Positions 55,470-63,941 of a stretch of 64,000 nucleotides of DNA are shown here, piece by piece. Within the stretch, counting starts at the first letter, position 1; every line of letters starts with the position of its first letter. Source of the stretch: Planctomycetota bacterium (lineage in GTDB: Bacteria; Planctomycetota; PLA2; JAEUHO01). The DNA is taken from NCBI GenBank assembly GCA_020851795.1, contig JADZCA010000006.1, positions 140,455 through 204,454 on the forward strand. Direction: 5' to 3'. Position numbers and translations under genes: made by a program. The notes beneath the pieces were generated by a model. The model was given only the letters and a program-made list of their open reading frames with translations, had not been told where the DNA came from and made no database searches.

Positions 55470-55472
55470 CTA
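55432..55472 (-). repeat. Stop-codon-embedded intergenic repeat, type B
   Basis: Minus-strand element starting with the TAG stop of the HU-like gene: CCCGCCG, AATTCACGAGCCGACGAGG, GCGGCGT. 37 of 41 positions match the element at the secA stop. Confidence 0.8.
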
Positions 55473-55913
55473 GTCGTCGTCGTCGTCGTCGTCGTAGTCG
55501 TCGGAGCCGTCGGCGAGCGCGGCCCCCTCGGGGATGTCGCCGACCTTCTCCTTCATCAGGCGACCGACGCGGAACTTCACGACGCGCTTGGCGGGGACGG
55601 ACACCTCTTCGAGCGTGCGCGGGTTGTGCGCCTTGCGGGCCGCGCGCTCCTTGATCTCGAAGACGCCGAACTCGCGGAACTCGAGGCGGTTGCCGCGCCC
55701 GAGCTCGGCGATGATCTCGTCGAGGAACATCTGGAGGATGTCGCGGACCACGACCTTGGTCTGGACCGTGCGCTCGGCGATCCGCGCCACGAGTTCCTTC
55801 TTCGTGATCGTGCGCGGGGTCTCGCGCGCGGGCTCGCTCTGCGGCGGGTTCGACGGCCGCCGATCGGGCCGGCCACCGGGCGGCGGCTTCGGAGAGGGGT
55901 GGTCGGGGCTCAT
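55470..55913 (-). CDS. HU/IHF-family DNA-binding protein with acidic C-terminal tail
   Basis: A 147-residue nucleoid protein. Residues 1-34 are a Pro/Arg/Ser-rich N-terminal tail; 35-122 are the HU domain (ITKKELVARIAERT, LEFREFGVFEIKER, and HNPRT at the beta-arm tip with the intercalating Pro98); 123-147 end in DDYDDDDDDD. HU proteins bend DNA as dimers. The acidic tail, unusual for HU, is coded by GTC/GTA repeats on the plus strand. A good promoter lies upstream. The tail could fold onto the basic body and weaken DNA binding; this is inference. Confidence 0.9.
   Translation of the reverse strand: MSPDHPSPKPPPGGRPDRRPSNPPQSEPARETPRTITKKELVARIAERTVQTKVVVRDILQMFLDEIIAELGRGNRLEFREFGVFEIKERAARKAHNPRTLEEVSVPAKRVVKFRVGRLMKEKVGDIPEGAALADGSDDYDDDDDDD
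55473..55499. repeat. GTC trinucleotide run coding the HU acidic tail
   Basis: An almost pure run of GTC units on the plus strand (GAC on the coding strand) interrupted by one GTA, encoding seven Asp, one Tyr and two further Asp. Such runs can vary in length. Confidence 0.8.
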
Positions 55914-55995
55914 CGCGTCCTTGATCTTCCTGGCAGCGCCTTCCTGGCAGAGCCGCGAGCGGCGGTCGCGCTCGCGTAGTCCCTTGGATGGCAAC

Positions 55996-56024
55996 AGTTT
56001 AGGGAGGTCGGGACCCGAAGTCAA
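55996..56024 (-). promoter_or_regulatory. Promoter of the HU-like gene
   Basis: On the minus strand TTGACT (56024-56019), a 17-base spacer, TAAACT (55001-offset position 56001-55996). This is the best sigma70-like promoter in the window; it lies 83 bases before the ATG. Confidence 0.65.
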
Positions 56025-56097
56025 AGGCGACGGTGCCACCGCGGGGTTCGCCACCCCCGGGGTGTCGCGGTACGCTCCGCGCCCCGGAGACCCGCCG

Positions 56098-56502
56098 ATG
56101 GCCCGCTCGAAGATCCCCGACGTGCTCGAGATGCGCCGGCTCAAGTTCGACGCCGGCGTCGCCGCGGCCGAGAAGGACGCGGTGGCCGAGGCGCTGCGCG
56201 CCGAGGGACGGGCGTCGGAGGCGCTGCTCCTCTTCGAAGGCCGCGCGGACCACCCGTCGCTCGAGGCCGACCGTCGGGACGCGATCCGGCACGGCTACGG
56301 CTGGCGGCTGCTCGCGATGAAGCGGCTGGGCGTCGCGGTCACCGACGACGAGGTCCGCGCGTGCGCCGGCGCCGCGGAGACCGCGGGCCGCTGGTTCGAG
56401 GCGAACCGCTGCTACACCACGCTCGGCGACGCCGAGGCCGTCGCGCGCATCGCGCCGAACTTGCCCGGCTACAAGCCCGCCATCCCCGCGAACAAGGTCT
56501 GA
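56098..56502 (+). CDS. Small hypothetical helical protein
   Basis: A 134-residue soluble protein, mostly alpha-helical by composition (Ala, Glu, Arg), with no signal or membrane segment. It has a TPR-like or helical-repeat feel (DAVAEALRAEGRASEALLLF, about 27-46; RWFEANRCYTTLGDAEAVARI, about 100-120). No named family recognised. CCGGAGA is 6 bases before the ATG. It is divergent from the HU-like gene and its end abuts an 87-base repeat. Confidence 0.7.
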   Translation: MARSKIPDVLEMRRLKFDAGVAAAEKDAVAEALRAEGRASEALLLFEGRADHPSLEADRRDAIRHGYGWRLLAMKRLGVAVTDDEVRACAGAAETAGRWFEANRCYTTLGDAEAVARIAPNLPGYKPAIPANKV

Positions 56503-56509
56503 GCGCCTA

Positions 56510-56596
56510 GCCCGGGCGCAATCCGCGAGCCCCGACCGCGGCCTGACGTGCGTTCGGCGCTCGACGGGCCTCGCCCTTCGTGAACTCGGCGCGTTA
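56510..56596 (-). repeat. 87-base type C intergenic repeat, copy 2
   Basis: Minus-oriented copy whose first three bases are the TAA stop of the TMTC-like gene; TTCACGAAGGGCGAGGCC and GGATTGCGCCCGGGC match copy 1 (55236-55322). It fills the gap to the convergent 56098 gene. Confidence 0.85.
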
Positions 56597-58837
56597 GCGA
56601 CCGTCCTCGGGCGCGTCGCGGTCGGCGGTGTAGCGGCGCAGCAGCTCGGCGACGCGGGCTCGGAGCGGGTCGTCGGGCTTCCCCCCGCGCTGGTCGAGCG
56701 CCTGCCGCGCGAGGCCGAGCGCCTCGAGCGCGCCGCGGAAGTTGCCCTGGTAGCGGAGCAGCTTGGCGATCTCGACGTGCGCCTCCGCGTGGGTCGGCTC
56801 GAGGCGCGCCGCCTCGCGGAACTCCTCGAGCGCGACCCGGTGCCCGCCCGTGCGCAGGAGCGCGTCGTAGCCGCGCGCCATCGCACCGGCGACGTCGCGC
56901 GACGCGCGCGGGCGCGTGTCGGCCGCCGTCTGCTCGGCCCAGAGCCGGTCCTCGGCGCTCACGGTGCGGTCGCGCGCGGCGAGGCGGACGGCGCGCTCGA
57001 GGTGCGGCATGGCCTGCACCGGGTCCTTGGCGAGCAGCCACGCGGCGGCCGCGCGGCGCGCGAGGTCGAACGAGCGGTCGTTCCAGCGCGCGGCCCCGTC
57101 GAGGAGCCGGGCGAGGCCCGCGAGGTCGTCCGGCTCGAGCGCACGGAAGGAGATCGCGAGGTTGTCGTACACCTGCGAGACCGAACGCCGCTCCGCCCAC
57201 GCCACGCGGGCCGGGTCGTCCACCGACGCCACGGGCACGCGCCGGTCGCCGTCGAGGACGCGCTTGACGTCGAGCCAGCGCTCGTAGGCCTCGCGCGCCC
57301 GGCCGTGCTCGGGCTCGGGGAGGCTCGCGTAGGCGTCGCCGAGCGAGCGCAGGATCGCGGGGCGCGTCGCGCCGCCGGGCAGCGCCTTGGCGCGCTCGAG
57401 CACCGACACCGCCTCCTCGACCCGCGCGCGACGGCGCTCGAGCAGCGCGTCGATGCGCGCCTTCTCGCGGCCGGGGAGCGCCGCCGCCGCGCGGCGCGCC
57501 TCGACGCCCTCGAGGAGGAGGTGGCGGCCGAGGCGGTCGAGCGCGCGCCAGTGCGCCGGGTTGCGGTCGAGCAGCGCGCGGTCGAACGTAGGCTCGTCGC
57601 GCCAGTCGGCGGCCGCGGCCCACGCGGCGGGCACCGCGGCGGCGAGCGGCAGCAGCGCGACGCACAGCCCCACGACACGCGGGCGCAGGGCGAGCACGCG
57701 CTCGGCGGCGAGGCCGGCGAGGGGGAGGAACGCCAGGCTGGGCAGGTAGGCGAATCGGTCCTCGAACGCCGCGCCGATCGGGACGAGCTGCAGCGTCGGC
57801 AGCGCGAGCAGCGCGAACGACGTCGCGCACGCGGCCGCGAGCCCCGCCCGCCGCCGCGCAACGCGGACGACGAGCGCGATCGTCGCGAGGCCGAGCACCG
57901 CCGCCACGACGGCGTACGCCCCGGGGAGGTCGGCCGTGCGCGACACGAGCAGCGGGTCGTCGGACGCGTCGCCCGTGAGCCCCGCGGGCACCGCGAGCTT
58001 CCCGGCCATGCGCACGAGCGCGCCCGCCGCGACCAGCATCCGCTCGAGCAGCGGACGGCCCGCCAGCGGCGCGTTGGCGGCGAGCGCGTCCGCCGCGCCG
58101 GAGGACCACCGCAGCGCCCCCCACGCGACGAGCGTCAGCGCGAGCGCGGCGTAGCTCCGCCAGCGCGCGCGCAGCGTCCCGAGCACGCCGGCGCGCGTGG
58201 CCGCGACGTCGACGACGAGGAGCACCGCCGGCACGGCGAGCGCGGCCTCCTTCGAGAGCAGGGCGAGGAACCACGCGACGGAGGCGAGCACCACGGCCGC
58301 CGCGTCGCGGCCGCGCGGACGCGTCCACGCCAGCGCGGCGAGCAGCGAGCAGAGCGCCGCGAGGAGGTCGCCCCGGGCCACGATCCACGACACCGTGCCG
58401 GTGTGGAGCGGGTGGACGGCGAACAGGAGCGCCGCCGACGACGAGACCACCGGGCGCGTGGGCAGGAGGCGGTGGAGCAGCGCGAGGAGCGCCACCGCGA
58501 CGCAGCCGTGGAGGAACAGGTTGAGCAGGTGGAACGGGAACGGGTCGGCCGTGCCGTGGAGCTGCGCCTGCACGGCCAGCGTGACGCCGACCAGCGGCCG
58601 GAACAGGCCGACCTCGATCCCCTCCCCGCGCGCCCACGAGCCCTGCAGCATCGAGGGCACCGCGGCGAGGCCCTCGGCGACCGCCCGCCCGTCGCGCACG
58701 ACCACCGCGTCGTCCCACACCCACCCGTTGCGCAGCACGGCCCCTTGGGCGAGCCACGCGACCGCCACGACGACGAGGGGCATCCACGGCGGGAGCCGCC
58801 GCGAAGACGTCGGGGTCGGGGGGACCGCGTCGGTCAT
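56594..58837 (-). CDS. TMTC/PMT-like polytopic glycosyltransferase with TPR tail
   Basis: A 747-residue membrane protein. The N-terminal half has about ten helices and GT-C features: a WDD motif (41-43) in the first external loop, HPLHTGTVSWIVARGDLLA (142-160) and EDRFAYLPS (359-367), all as in the TMTC/DUF1736-type O-mannosyltransferase-like proteins. The C-terminal half (about 400-747) is helical and TPR-like (AYERWLDVKRVLDGD; ALEEFREAARLEPTHAEAHVEIAKLLRYQG in the last repeats). Probably transfers a sugar from a lipid carrier to exported proteins. No Shine-Dalgarno is visible. Its TAA stop heads a type C repeat. Confidence 0.72.
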   Translation of the reverse strand: MTDAVPPTPTSSRRLPPWMPLVVVAVAWLAQGAVLRNGWVWDDAVVVRDGRAVAEGLAAVPSMLQGSWARGEGIEVGLFRPLVGVTLAVQAQLHGTADPFPFHLLNLFLHGCVAVALLALLHRLLPTRPVVSSSAALLFAVHPLHTGTVSWIVARGDLLAALCSLLAALAWTRPRGRDAAAVVLASVAWFLALLSKEAALAVPAVLLVVDVAATRAGVLGTLRARWRSYAALALTLVAWGALRWSSGAADALAANAPLAGRPLLERMLVAAGALVRMAGKLAVPAGLTGDASDDPLLVSRTADLPGAYAVVAAVLGLATIALVVRVARRRAGLAAACATSFALLALPTLQLVPIGAAFEDRFAYLPSLAFLPLAGLAAERVLALRPRVVGLCVALLPLAAAVPAAWAAAADWRDEPTFDRALLDRNPAHWRALDRLGRHLLLEGVEARRAAAALPGREKARIDALLERRRARVEEAVSVLERAKALPGGATRPAILRSLGDAYASLPEPEHGRAREAYERWLDVKRVLDGDRRVPVASVDDPARVAWAERRSVSQVYDNLAISFRALEPDDLAGLARLLDGAARWNDRSFDLARRAAAAWLLAKDPVQAMPHLERAVRLAARDRTVSAEDRLWAEQTAADTRPRASRDVAGAMARGYDALLRTGGHRVALEEFREAARLEPTHAEAHVEIAKLLRYQGNFRGALEALGLARQALDQRGGKPDDPLRARVAELLRRYTADRDAPEDGR

Positions 58838-59099
58838 CGGGGAAGGGAACGGAGCCGGGCCCGCTGCGGTTCCCGCGCGAGGGCGGGGGACGCCCGCCGC
58901 CCCCGGACGCCGTCGGCGCGGCTCGTCGCCACCCGACCGCGCACCGACACGGCGCCGCCCCGCGCCCTCCGCGGGGGCGCAGCCGTGCCCGATCGGCGCG
59001 TCGGGGGACGCGCGGGGCGCGGCAGGACAGGAGGGATCGCCATGGGCCCCACGACGCACCCGGACCGAGGACGGGTCCTCGGCCCGGTCGGCTCGCGCG

Positions 59100-61313
59100 C
59101 TAGTTGGACTTGGGGGCGTCGCGCGTCGGGTCGACCGGGTCGATGGGCGTGTAGCCCGGCCAGTCCTCGCGGCTCGGCGGCGGCGGCGAGACCTTCGCCG
59201 CGTCCATCTTCATCATCGTGCCGAGGTACCAGCTCTCGAACTCCGCGTGGAGCTTCTTCCAGTCGCTGTCGGACTTGATGCCGAAGCGGTCCTTGAAGTG
59301 CTTGAACGCGTAGCCCTGCCAGTCCTCGCGCGGGTGGTTGAGCATGTCGTCGAGGAAGCCGTTGAACTTCTCGCGGTACTTCTTCCCGTTCGCCTCGTTG
59401 AGGAAGTACACGAACGCCCACGACTGGGCGTAGAAGATGCCGAGGCCCTGCGTGCCCCAGTTCTCGGCCGCCCACGCGTCCACCGAGCCGTAGCCCTCGA
59501 AGCCGACGAGCACCTGCGTGGGGAAGATCAGCATCTTCTTCCCGCCGCTCTGGAGCTGCTTGAGGGTGTTCTGGAGGAACTCGAGGCGCGGGCGGTTGAC
59601 GCCGTGGAACGTCAGCGTGCGGTCGGGGGCCATCGAGACCGCGCCGATGTACTCGGCGAAGCCCTCGCCGAAGAACGACTGCGGCACGAAGGGCCGGCCC
59701 CACTCGCGCTTCTGCATCTGGAACCAGTGCTCGAGCTGGTGCGTGCCCTCGTGGACGTTCTTGTTGATCTCGAACTCGCGGTTGTCGGGCTCGTCGTAGA
59801 GGTAGACCCAGCCGGTGCCCGGGCTGAAGTAGCCCGCGACGCCGGGGTGGATCGGGTCCTTGACGACGTTCTGGTGGTAGTCGTCGAACGCCTTGCGGTC
59901 CGAGAAGATCCACACGATGAGCGGGCAGCCGTCCTTGTAGGACCGCTTGCCGGGCGGCAGGTCGGGCCGGCCGCCGTACTCGCCCATGAGGTCGTGCAGC
60001 TCGCAGGTCTCGCCGTAACGCTCGAGGAAGTTCTTGTAGAGCTGCTGGTAGATGCGCGCCTTCTCCGCGAGGATGCGGCGGTAGCCCTCCCGCTTCTTCT
60101 CGAGCTCGGCGAGCTTGGCGATGCGCTCCTTCTTGGGCAGCTGGAACAGCTCCTCCTCGGTCATGCGGTCGTCGGAGGAGTAGCAGATCAGGTACGGGCT
60201 CGCGAAGATCGCCTCGTAGTTGTAGTCCTTGAAGTTCTTGTCGTTGCTGATCGTCAGGCGGGCGCCGTCGAGCGCGCGGAACGTCGAGTCGCCGTGGTCG
60301 GGGTCGAGGCGCTTGGCGTGCGCCTCGGTCTTCGCCCACGCCTTCATCGCGAGGTCGTACGCCTCGTCGTCGTCGAACCAGCGCTGCGCGGTCGCGGCCT
60401 CGACGGCCTGCAGGTAGGGGTACTTGCGGAACGAGATCAGCTCGGGGACCTCGTGGTCGAACTTCTTGTGCCCGAGCACGAGGCGGGCGGGCTCGTAGTT
60501 CGGGTCCGCCTCGGCGACGATCTTGGCGGCGAGCTCCTTCGCGCGGGCCTCGCCGGCGCTGCCGAGCGCCTTGAACCGCTCGAAGAAGCGCTTGAGGTCG
60601 TCGTTGGTGTGGAACGACTTCTTGCCGTACTCCGCGTTGACGTCGGCGAGCGTCTCGCCGCCGATGCCCGACGCCGGCGCCGTGCCCGTCGCGCCCGCCT
60701 TCGGCGCGCCCGAGGGCGTGCCCGTGCCGGGTGCGGTCGCGCCCGCCGTCCCCGAGGTGCCGGGCGTGCCCGCGACCGACGTCGAGCCGCCCTTGGCCGC
60801 CGGCCCGCCGTCCTTGGCCGGGTCCTTCTTGTTGGCCATCATCAGCGCGACGACGGCGACGAGCAGCACGCCGCCGCCGATGCCGGCCATCGCCACCGGC
60901 GAGAGGCCCTTCTTCGGGGGCCCGCCGGCGCGGCGCGCGTCCTCGCGTCCGCCGCGCGCGCGGCGACCGGCGGGCGCCTCCGCCTCCTCGCGGCGCGACG
61001 CGCGCGCGCTCGGCGCGGCCGCGGGGGCGGCGGCGGCCGCCTCGCGGTGGCGCTCGACGGGGACGTACTGCGGGCCGCGCTGGCTCTTCGCCACGGGCGC
61101 CGGCGGCGTGCGGGCCGGCGACGGGGGCGGGACCGGCCGCGAAGGCGCCGCCGCCGCCGCGCGCGGCGGCGTCGGGGGCACGCGCGAGGGCGAGGCGGGC
61201 GCGCCCGCGGTCACGATCGCGCCGCAGGCGCCGCACGTGAACGCGGCGCCGGGCGCCATCGCGCTCACGTCGAACTGCGCCCCGCACTTCGGGCACGGCT
61301 GAAGCTTCGCCAT
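59100..61313 (-). CDS. Zinc-ribbon/TM protein with DUF1570-like HExxH metallopeptidase domain
   Basis: A 737-residue protein. Residues 1-35 are a zinc ribbon (CPKC 7-10, CGAC 27-30); then a Pro/Ala/Arg linker, one membrane helix (about 139-159), a Gly/Thr/Ala linker, a helical region (about 225-430) and a metallopeptidase-like domain. HEGTH (521-525) is an HExxH zinc motif and FGEGFAEYIG (549-557) supplies a downstream Glu. DUF1570-like proteins of this kind are typical of Planctomycetota. The peptidase part would lie outside the cytoplasmic membrane. TAGGAGA precedes the ATG. Activity is inferred from the motif only. Confidence 0.78.
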   Translation of the reverse strand: MAKLQPCPKCGAQFDVSAMAPGAAFTCGACGAIVTAGAPASPSRVPPTPPRAAAAAPSRPVPPPSPARTPPAPVAKSQRGPQYVPVERHREAAAAAPAAAPSARASRREEAEAPAGRRARGGREDARRAGGPPKKGLSPVAMAGIGGGVLLVAVVALMMANKKDPAKDGGPAAKGGSTSVAGTPGTSGTAGATAPGTGTPSGAPKAGATGTAPASGIGGETLADVNAEYGKKSFHTNDDLKRFFERFKALGSAGEARAKELAAKIVAEADPNYEPARLVLGHKKFDHEVPELISFRKYPYLQAVEAATAQRWFDDDEAYDLAMKAWAKTEAHAKRLDPDHGDSTFRALDGARLTISNDKNFKDYNYEAIFASPYLICYSSDDRMTEEELFQLPKKERIAKLAELEKKREGYRRILAEKARIYQQLYKNFLERYGETCELHDLMGEYGGRPDLPPGKRSYKDGCPLIVWIFSDRKAFDDYHQNVVKDPIHPGVAGYFSPGTGWVYLYDEPDNREFEINKNVHEGTHQLEHWFQMQKREWGRPFVPQSFFGEGFAEYIGAVSMAPDRTLTFHGVNRPRLEFLQNTLKQLQSGGKKMLIFPTQVLVGFEGYGSVDAWAAENWGTQGLGIFYAQSWAFVYFLNEANGKKYREKFNGFLDDMLNHPREDWQGYAFKHFKDRFGIKSDSDWKKLHAEFESWYLGTMMKMDAAKVSPPPPSREDWPGYTPIDPVDPTRDAPKSN

Positions 61314-61470
61314 CGACGGTCTCCTACGGTGCGAGACGTCGGCCGACGCCCCGGGCGCGCATCGTACAGGACAGCCGTCCCCGGGCCGCGCCCTCCCCAT
61401 GGACGCGAACGACCCGTCCGAAGTTCCCGCGGACGCCGCCGACGGTCGGCCCCCCGGGTAGGCTCCCGCG

Positions 61471-62415
61471 GTGCCCCACGACGCCGCCGCGCTCCGGTCC
61501 GCCCTCGACGCGCTCGTCGCGCGCTACGACCGTCGCTGGCTCGACTCGGACCCGCTGCGCTGGCCCCGCGGCTACGCCCGCGCCCGCGACCGGGAGCTCG
61601 TCGCGGTGGTGTCGGCCCTGCTCGCGTACGGGCGCGTGGCGTCCATCCACCGCGCGGTCGCCGAGGTGCTCGCCCGCCTCGGTCCCCACCCCGCCGACGC
61701 GCTCGCGCCGTCGCGGCGCGCGGCGCTCGACGCTCGGCTCGACGGCTTCCGCCACCGCTTCACCGCCGGGCCCGACGTCGCGTGGCTGCTGCGCGGCGTC
61801 GCCGCGGCGTGGGACGAGGCGGGCTCGCTCGGGACCTTCGTCGGGCGCGCCGCGGCCGGCGACGAACCGCTGCGCGCGGGGCTCGCGGCGTGGCACCGCC
61901 TCGCGACCTCGGTCCCGGCCGACGCCGACCCCCGCCGACGGCGGGCCCGGGCGTTCCTCCTCGCCGACCCGACCTCGGGGGCGGCCTGCAAGCGCTCGCT
62001 CCTCCTCGCGCGCTGGTGCGTCCGGCCCGACGACGGCCTCGACCTCGGGCTGTGGACCGGCGCCGGGCTGTCGCCCCGGGACCTGCTCCTGCCCCTCGAC
62101 ACCCACGTGCACCGCGTCGTGCGCGACCTCGGCCTGACGCGTCGCCGCGCGCCCGACTGGCGCACCGCCGTCGAGGTGACGCGGCGGCTCGCGGCCCTCG
62201 ACCCGGACGACCCGGTCCGCTACGACTTCGCGCTCGCCCGGCCCGGCATCGTCGGGCGCTGCGCCCACCGCTTCGTCGCCGACGTCTGCGGCGCGTGCGA
62301 CCTCGCGCCGTCGTGCCGCCACGGGCGGCGCGGGCTCACCAGCGCACGCCGAAGCCCGGGTTCGCCTCGAACCACGCCTTCGCCTGCGCCGTCGCGTCGA
62401 ACGTCTGCCCGGTGA
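61471..62415 (+). CDS. TIGR02757/DUF2400-family protein
   Basis: A 314-residue protein matching the DUF2400/TIGR02757 family, related to helix-hairpin-helix DNA glycosylases but of unknown activity. Marks are the DPLRWPRGYARARDRELVA start, LLLPLDTHVHRVVRDLGLT with a HhH-like Asp, RYDFALARPGIVG, and a C-terminal Cys cluster C-x8-C-x2-C-x5-C, like the iron-sulfur loop of endonuclease III. GTG start 6 bases after TAGGCT. The last 80 bases overlap the convergent HEAT-like gene, and the final 25 residues look non-conserved. Confidence 0.85.
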   Translation: MPHDAAALRSALDALVARYDRRWLDSDPLRWPRGYARARDRELVAVVSALLAYGRVASIHRAVAEVLARLGPHPADALAPSRRAALDARLDGFRHRFTAGPDVAWLLRGVAAAWDEAGSLGTFVGRAAAGDEPLRAGLAAWHRLATSVPADADPRRRRARAFLLADPTSGAACKRSLLLARWCVRPDDGLDLGLWTGAGLSPRDLLLPLDTHVHRVVRDLGLTRRRAPDWRTAVEVTRRLAALDPDDPVRYDFALARPGIVGRCAHRFVADVCGACDLAPSCRHGRRGLTSARRSPGSPRTTPSPAPSRRTSAR

Positions 62416-63139
62416 TCGCGGCGAGCGCCTCGATCGCGCGGGCCCGCGTGCGGCGCCACAGCGCCCAGCGCTTGCGCCACCAGTCCTCGGGAGGGTTCGA
62501 CCCGTCGTGGACGTTGGCCGGCGACGGCTCGTCGAGCCACTCGGCGAGGAGGCGGCACGGGCGCTTGTCCTTGCGCAGGACGGTGAAGTGCTCGCAGAAG
62601 CCCTCCATCGCGTCGCCGTCCTGCGACAGGCGCCAGAGCTCCTCGGCCTCGTCGTACTGCCGCTTGTCCAGCGGGGCGCCGGTCCGGGCCCACGCGCGCA
62701 GCATCGCGCCCTTGACGGCGTAGCGCCGCTGGTTGACGGGCAGCAGCCACGCCTTCCACAGCGTCGCCCCCGACTTCGGCGTGGCGCGCTCGCCGAGGAG
62801 CGCGGCGGCGCGGACGGCGATCGGCGCGACGGCGTGCGCGAGCAGGCGCCCGAGCGCCGGCTCGAGGTCGGGGTGGGTCTTGCCGGCGAGCGCGTCGAAG
62901 GCGGGCGCCGCCTCCTCGAGCGACTTCGCCCGCTGCACGCCCTTGAGGCCGTCCACGAGCACGGCCGCGACCGCGGCCGGCACGGTCTCGAGCGCCGGCG
63001 GGGGCGCGGCGACCTCCCCCATGGCGGCCGGGGCGCCCTCGGCGGGCGGGGGCGCGTCGAGCGCGCGGGCGGGCGGGACGGGACCGAGGAGGGAGGCGAC
63101 GGCGAGGACCGTCGCGCCCGCGAGGGCGAGGCGGGGCAT
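62336..63139 (-). CDS. Secreted HEAT-like protein, unknown function
   Basis: A 267-residue exported protein with signal peptide (about 1-26, ending ARA) and a Pro/Ala-rich start. The mature part is helical (AAVLVDGLKGVQRAKSLEEA; PALGRLLAHAVAPIAVRAAALLG). It ends with ALAAITGQTFDATAQAKAWFEANPGF, the TGQ...W ending of planctomycete HEAT proteins in this window. It overlaps the 61471 gene by 80 bases at the 3' ends. Function unknown. Confidence 0.72.
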   Translation of the reverse strand: MPRLALAGATVLAVASLLGPVPPARALDAPPPAEGAPAAMGEVAAPPPALETVPAAVAAVLVDGLKGVQRAKSLEEAAPAFDALAGKTHPDLEPALGRLLAHAVAPIAVRAAALLGERATPKSGATLWKAWLLPVNQRRYAVKGAMLRAWARTGAPLDKRQYDEAEELWRLSQDGDAMEGFCEHFTVLRKDKRPCRLLAEWLDEPSPANVHDGSNPPEDWWRKRWALWRRTRARAIEALAAITGQTFDATAQAKAWFEANPGFGVRW

Positions 63140-63222
63140 GGCGGGCTCCGGTGCGGGGCCTGTCGGGATGCTACCGGGGGCGCGGCCCCGCCGCTATCCT
63201 CCCCGCCTCTCGGAGCGACCCG

Positions 63223-63708
63223 ATGGCTTCCGGCCCCCTGTTCCCCCTCGACGCGATCGACCTCTCCCGCACCGTGGCGGGGTTGGAGGAGATCCGCAAG
63301 GCGAACCCGCAGCGCTTCGAGATGGAGCAGCTGACGAGGATCGTCCACTACGACCGCGCGACCAACGACGTCGCGGGCGTGCTCGAGCTGCCCGCGGTGC
63401 CGTGGTGGGCGCGCGGCCACGTGCCCGGGCGCCCGCTGATGCCGGGCGTGCTCATGCTCGAGGCGGCCGCGCAGCTCTGCTCGTTCGGCATCCGCCAGGT
63501 GCTCACCGCGCCCGAGTACGCGGCGCGCTTCTTCGGCTTCGGCGGCATCGACGGCGTGAAGTTCCGCGGCACGATCGTGCCCGGCGACACGTTGCTGATC
63601 CTCGGCCACCCGCAGGACATCCGTCCGCGCCGCGCGGTCTACGAGACCCAAGGCTGGGTCGGCGACCGGCTCTGCTTCGAAGCCTCGATCACCGGCCTCT
63701 GGGTCTAG
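63223..63708 (+). CDS. FabZ-like hotdog-fold beta-hydroxyacyl-ACP dehydratase
   Basis: A 161-residue hotdog protein. RGHVPGRPLMPGVLMLEAAAQ (64-84) contains the catalytic His66 and Glu80 of FabZ/FabA enzymes, which dehydrate 3-hydroxyacyl-ACP. FRGTIVPGDTLLI is the next conserved strand. GHVPG replaces the commoner GHFPG. GGAG lies 7 bases before the ATG. It stands alone rather than with lpx genes. It could also be a related dehydratase of another acyl pathway. Confidence 0.85.
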   Translation: MASGPLFPLDAIDLSRTVAGLEEIRKANPQRFEMEQLTRIVHYDRATNDVAGVLELPAVPWWARGHVPGRPLMPGVLMLEAAAQLCSFGIRQVLTAPEYAARFFGFGGIDGVKFRGTIVPGDTLLILGHPQDIRPRRAVYETQGWVGDRLCFEASITGLWV

Positions 63709-63776
63709 AGGCGCGGGCGAATCGTGGCCGGGCGAGGGCGCCCGCGCTCGCTGAGTCCCGGGCCCCTCGGTCGCCC

Positions 63777-63797
63777 CGCGCTGCGCTGGCTCGCGCG
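63777..63797. repeat. 21-base direct repeat, copy 1
   Basis: The sequence beginning CGCGCTGCGCTGGC and ending TCGCGCG recurs exactly at 63893-63913. Each copy is followed by a strong hairpin. Confidence 0.85.
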
Positions 63798-63801
63798 GTG
63801 C

Positions 63802-63830
63802 GTGACGGGACCCGGATCGGGTCCCGTCAC
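63802..63830. terminator. Perfect 13-bp hairpin after the FabZ-like gene
   Basis: GTGACGGGACCCG and CGGGTCCCGTCAC pair fully around a GAT loop. No T-run follows. It lies about 94 bases after the FabZ-like stop. Confidence 0.7.
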
Positions 63831-63892
63831 CCCTCGGGGAATGCGGTGCCCTCGGCCGCAGCGGCCTCGGGCCCCCTCCTCTCCGGCTCTCG

Positions 63893-63913
63893 CGCGCTGC
63901 GCTGGCTCGCGCG
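63893..63913. repeat. 21-base direct repeat, copy 2
   Basis: Exact copy of 63777-63797; followed by a second hairpin. Confidence 0.85.
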
Positions 63914-63916
63914 CTC

Positions 63917-63941
63917 GTGCCCGGCCCGTCGGGCCGGGCAC
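63917..63941. terminator. Perfect 11-bp hairpin
   Basis: GTGCCCGGCCC and GGGCCGGGCAC pair around GTC. It lies in the right-edge spacer (63709-64000), where I see no gene. Confidence 0.65.
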
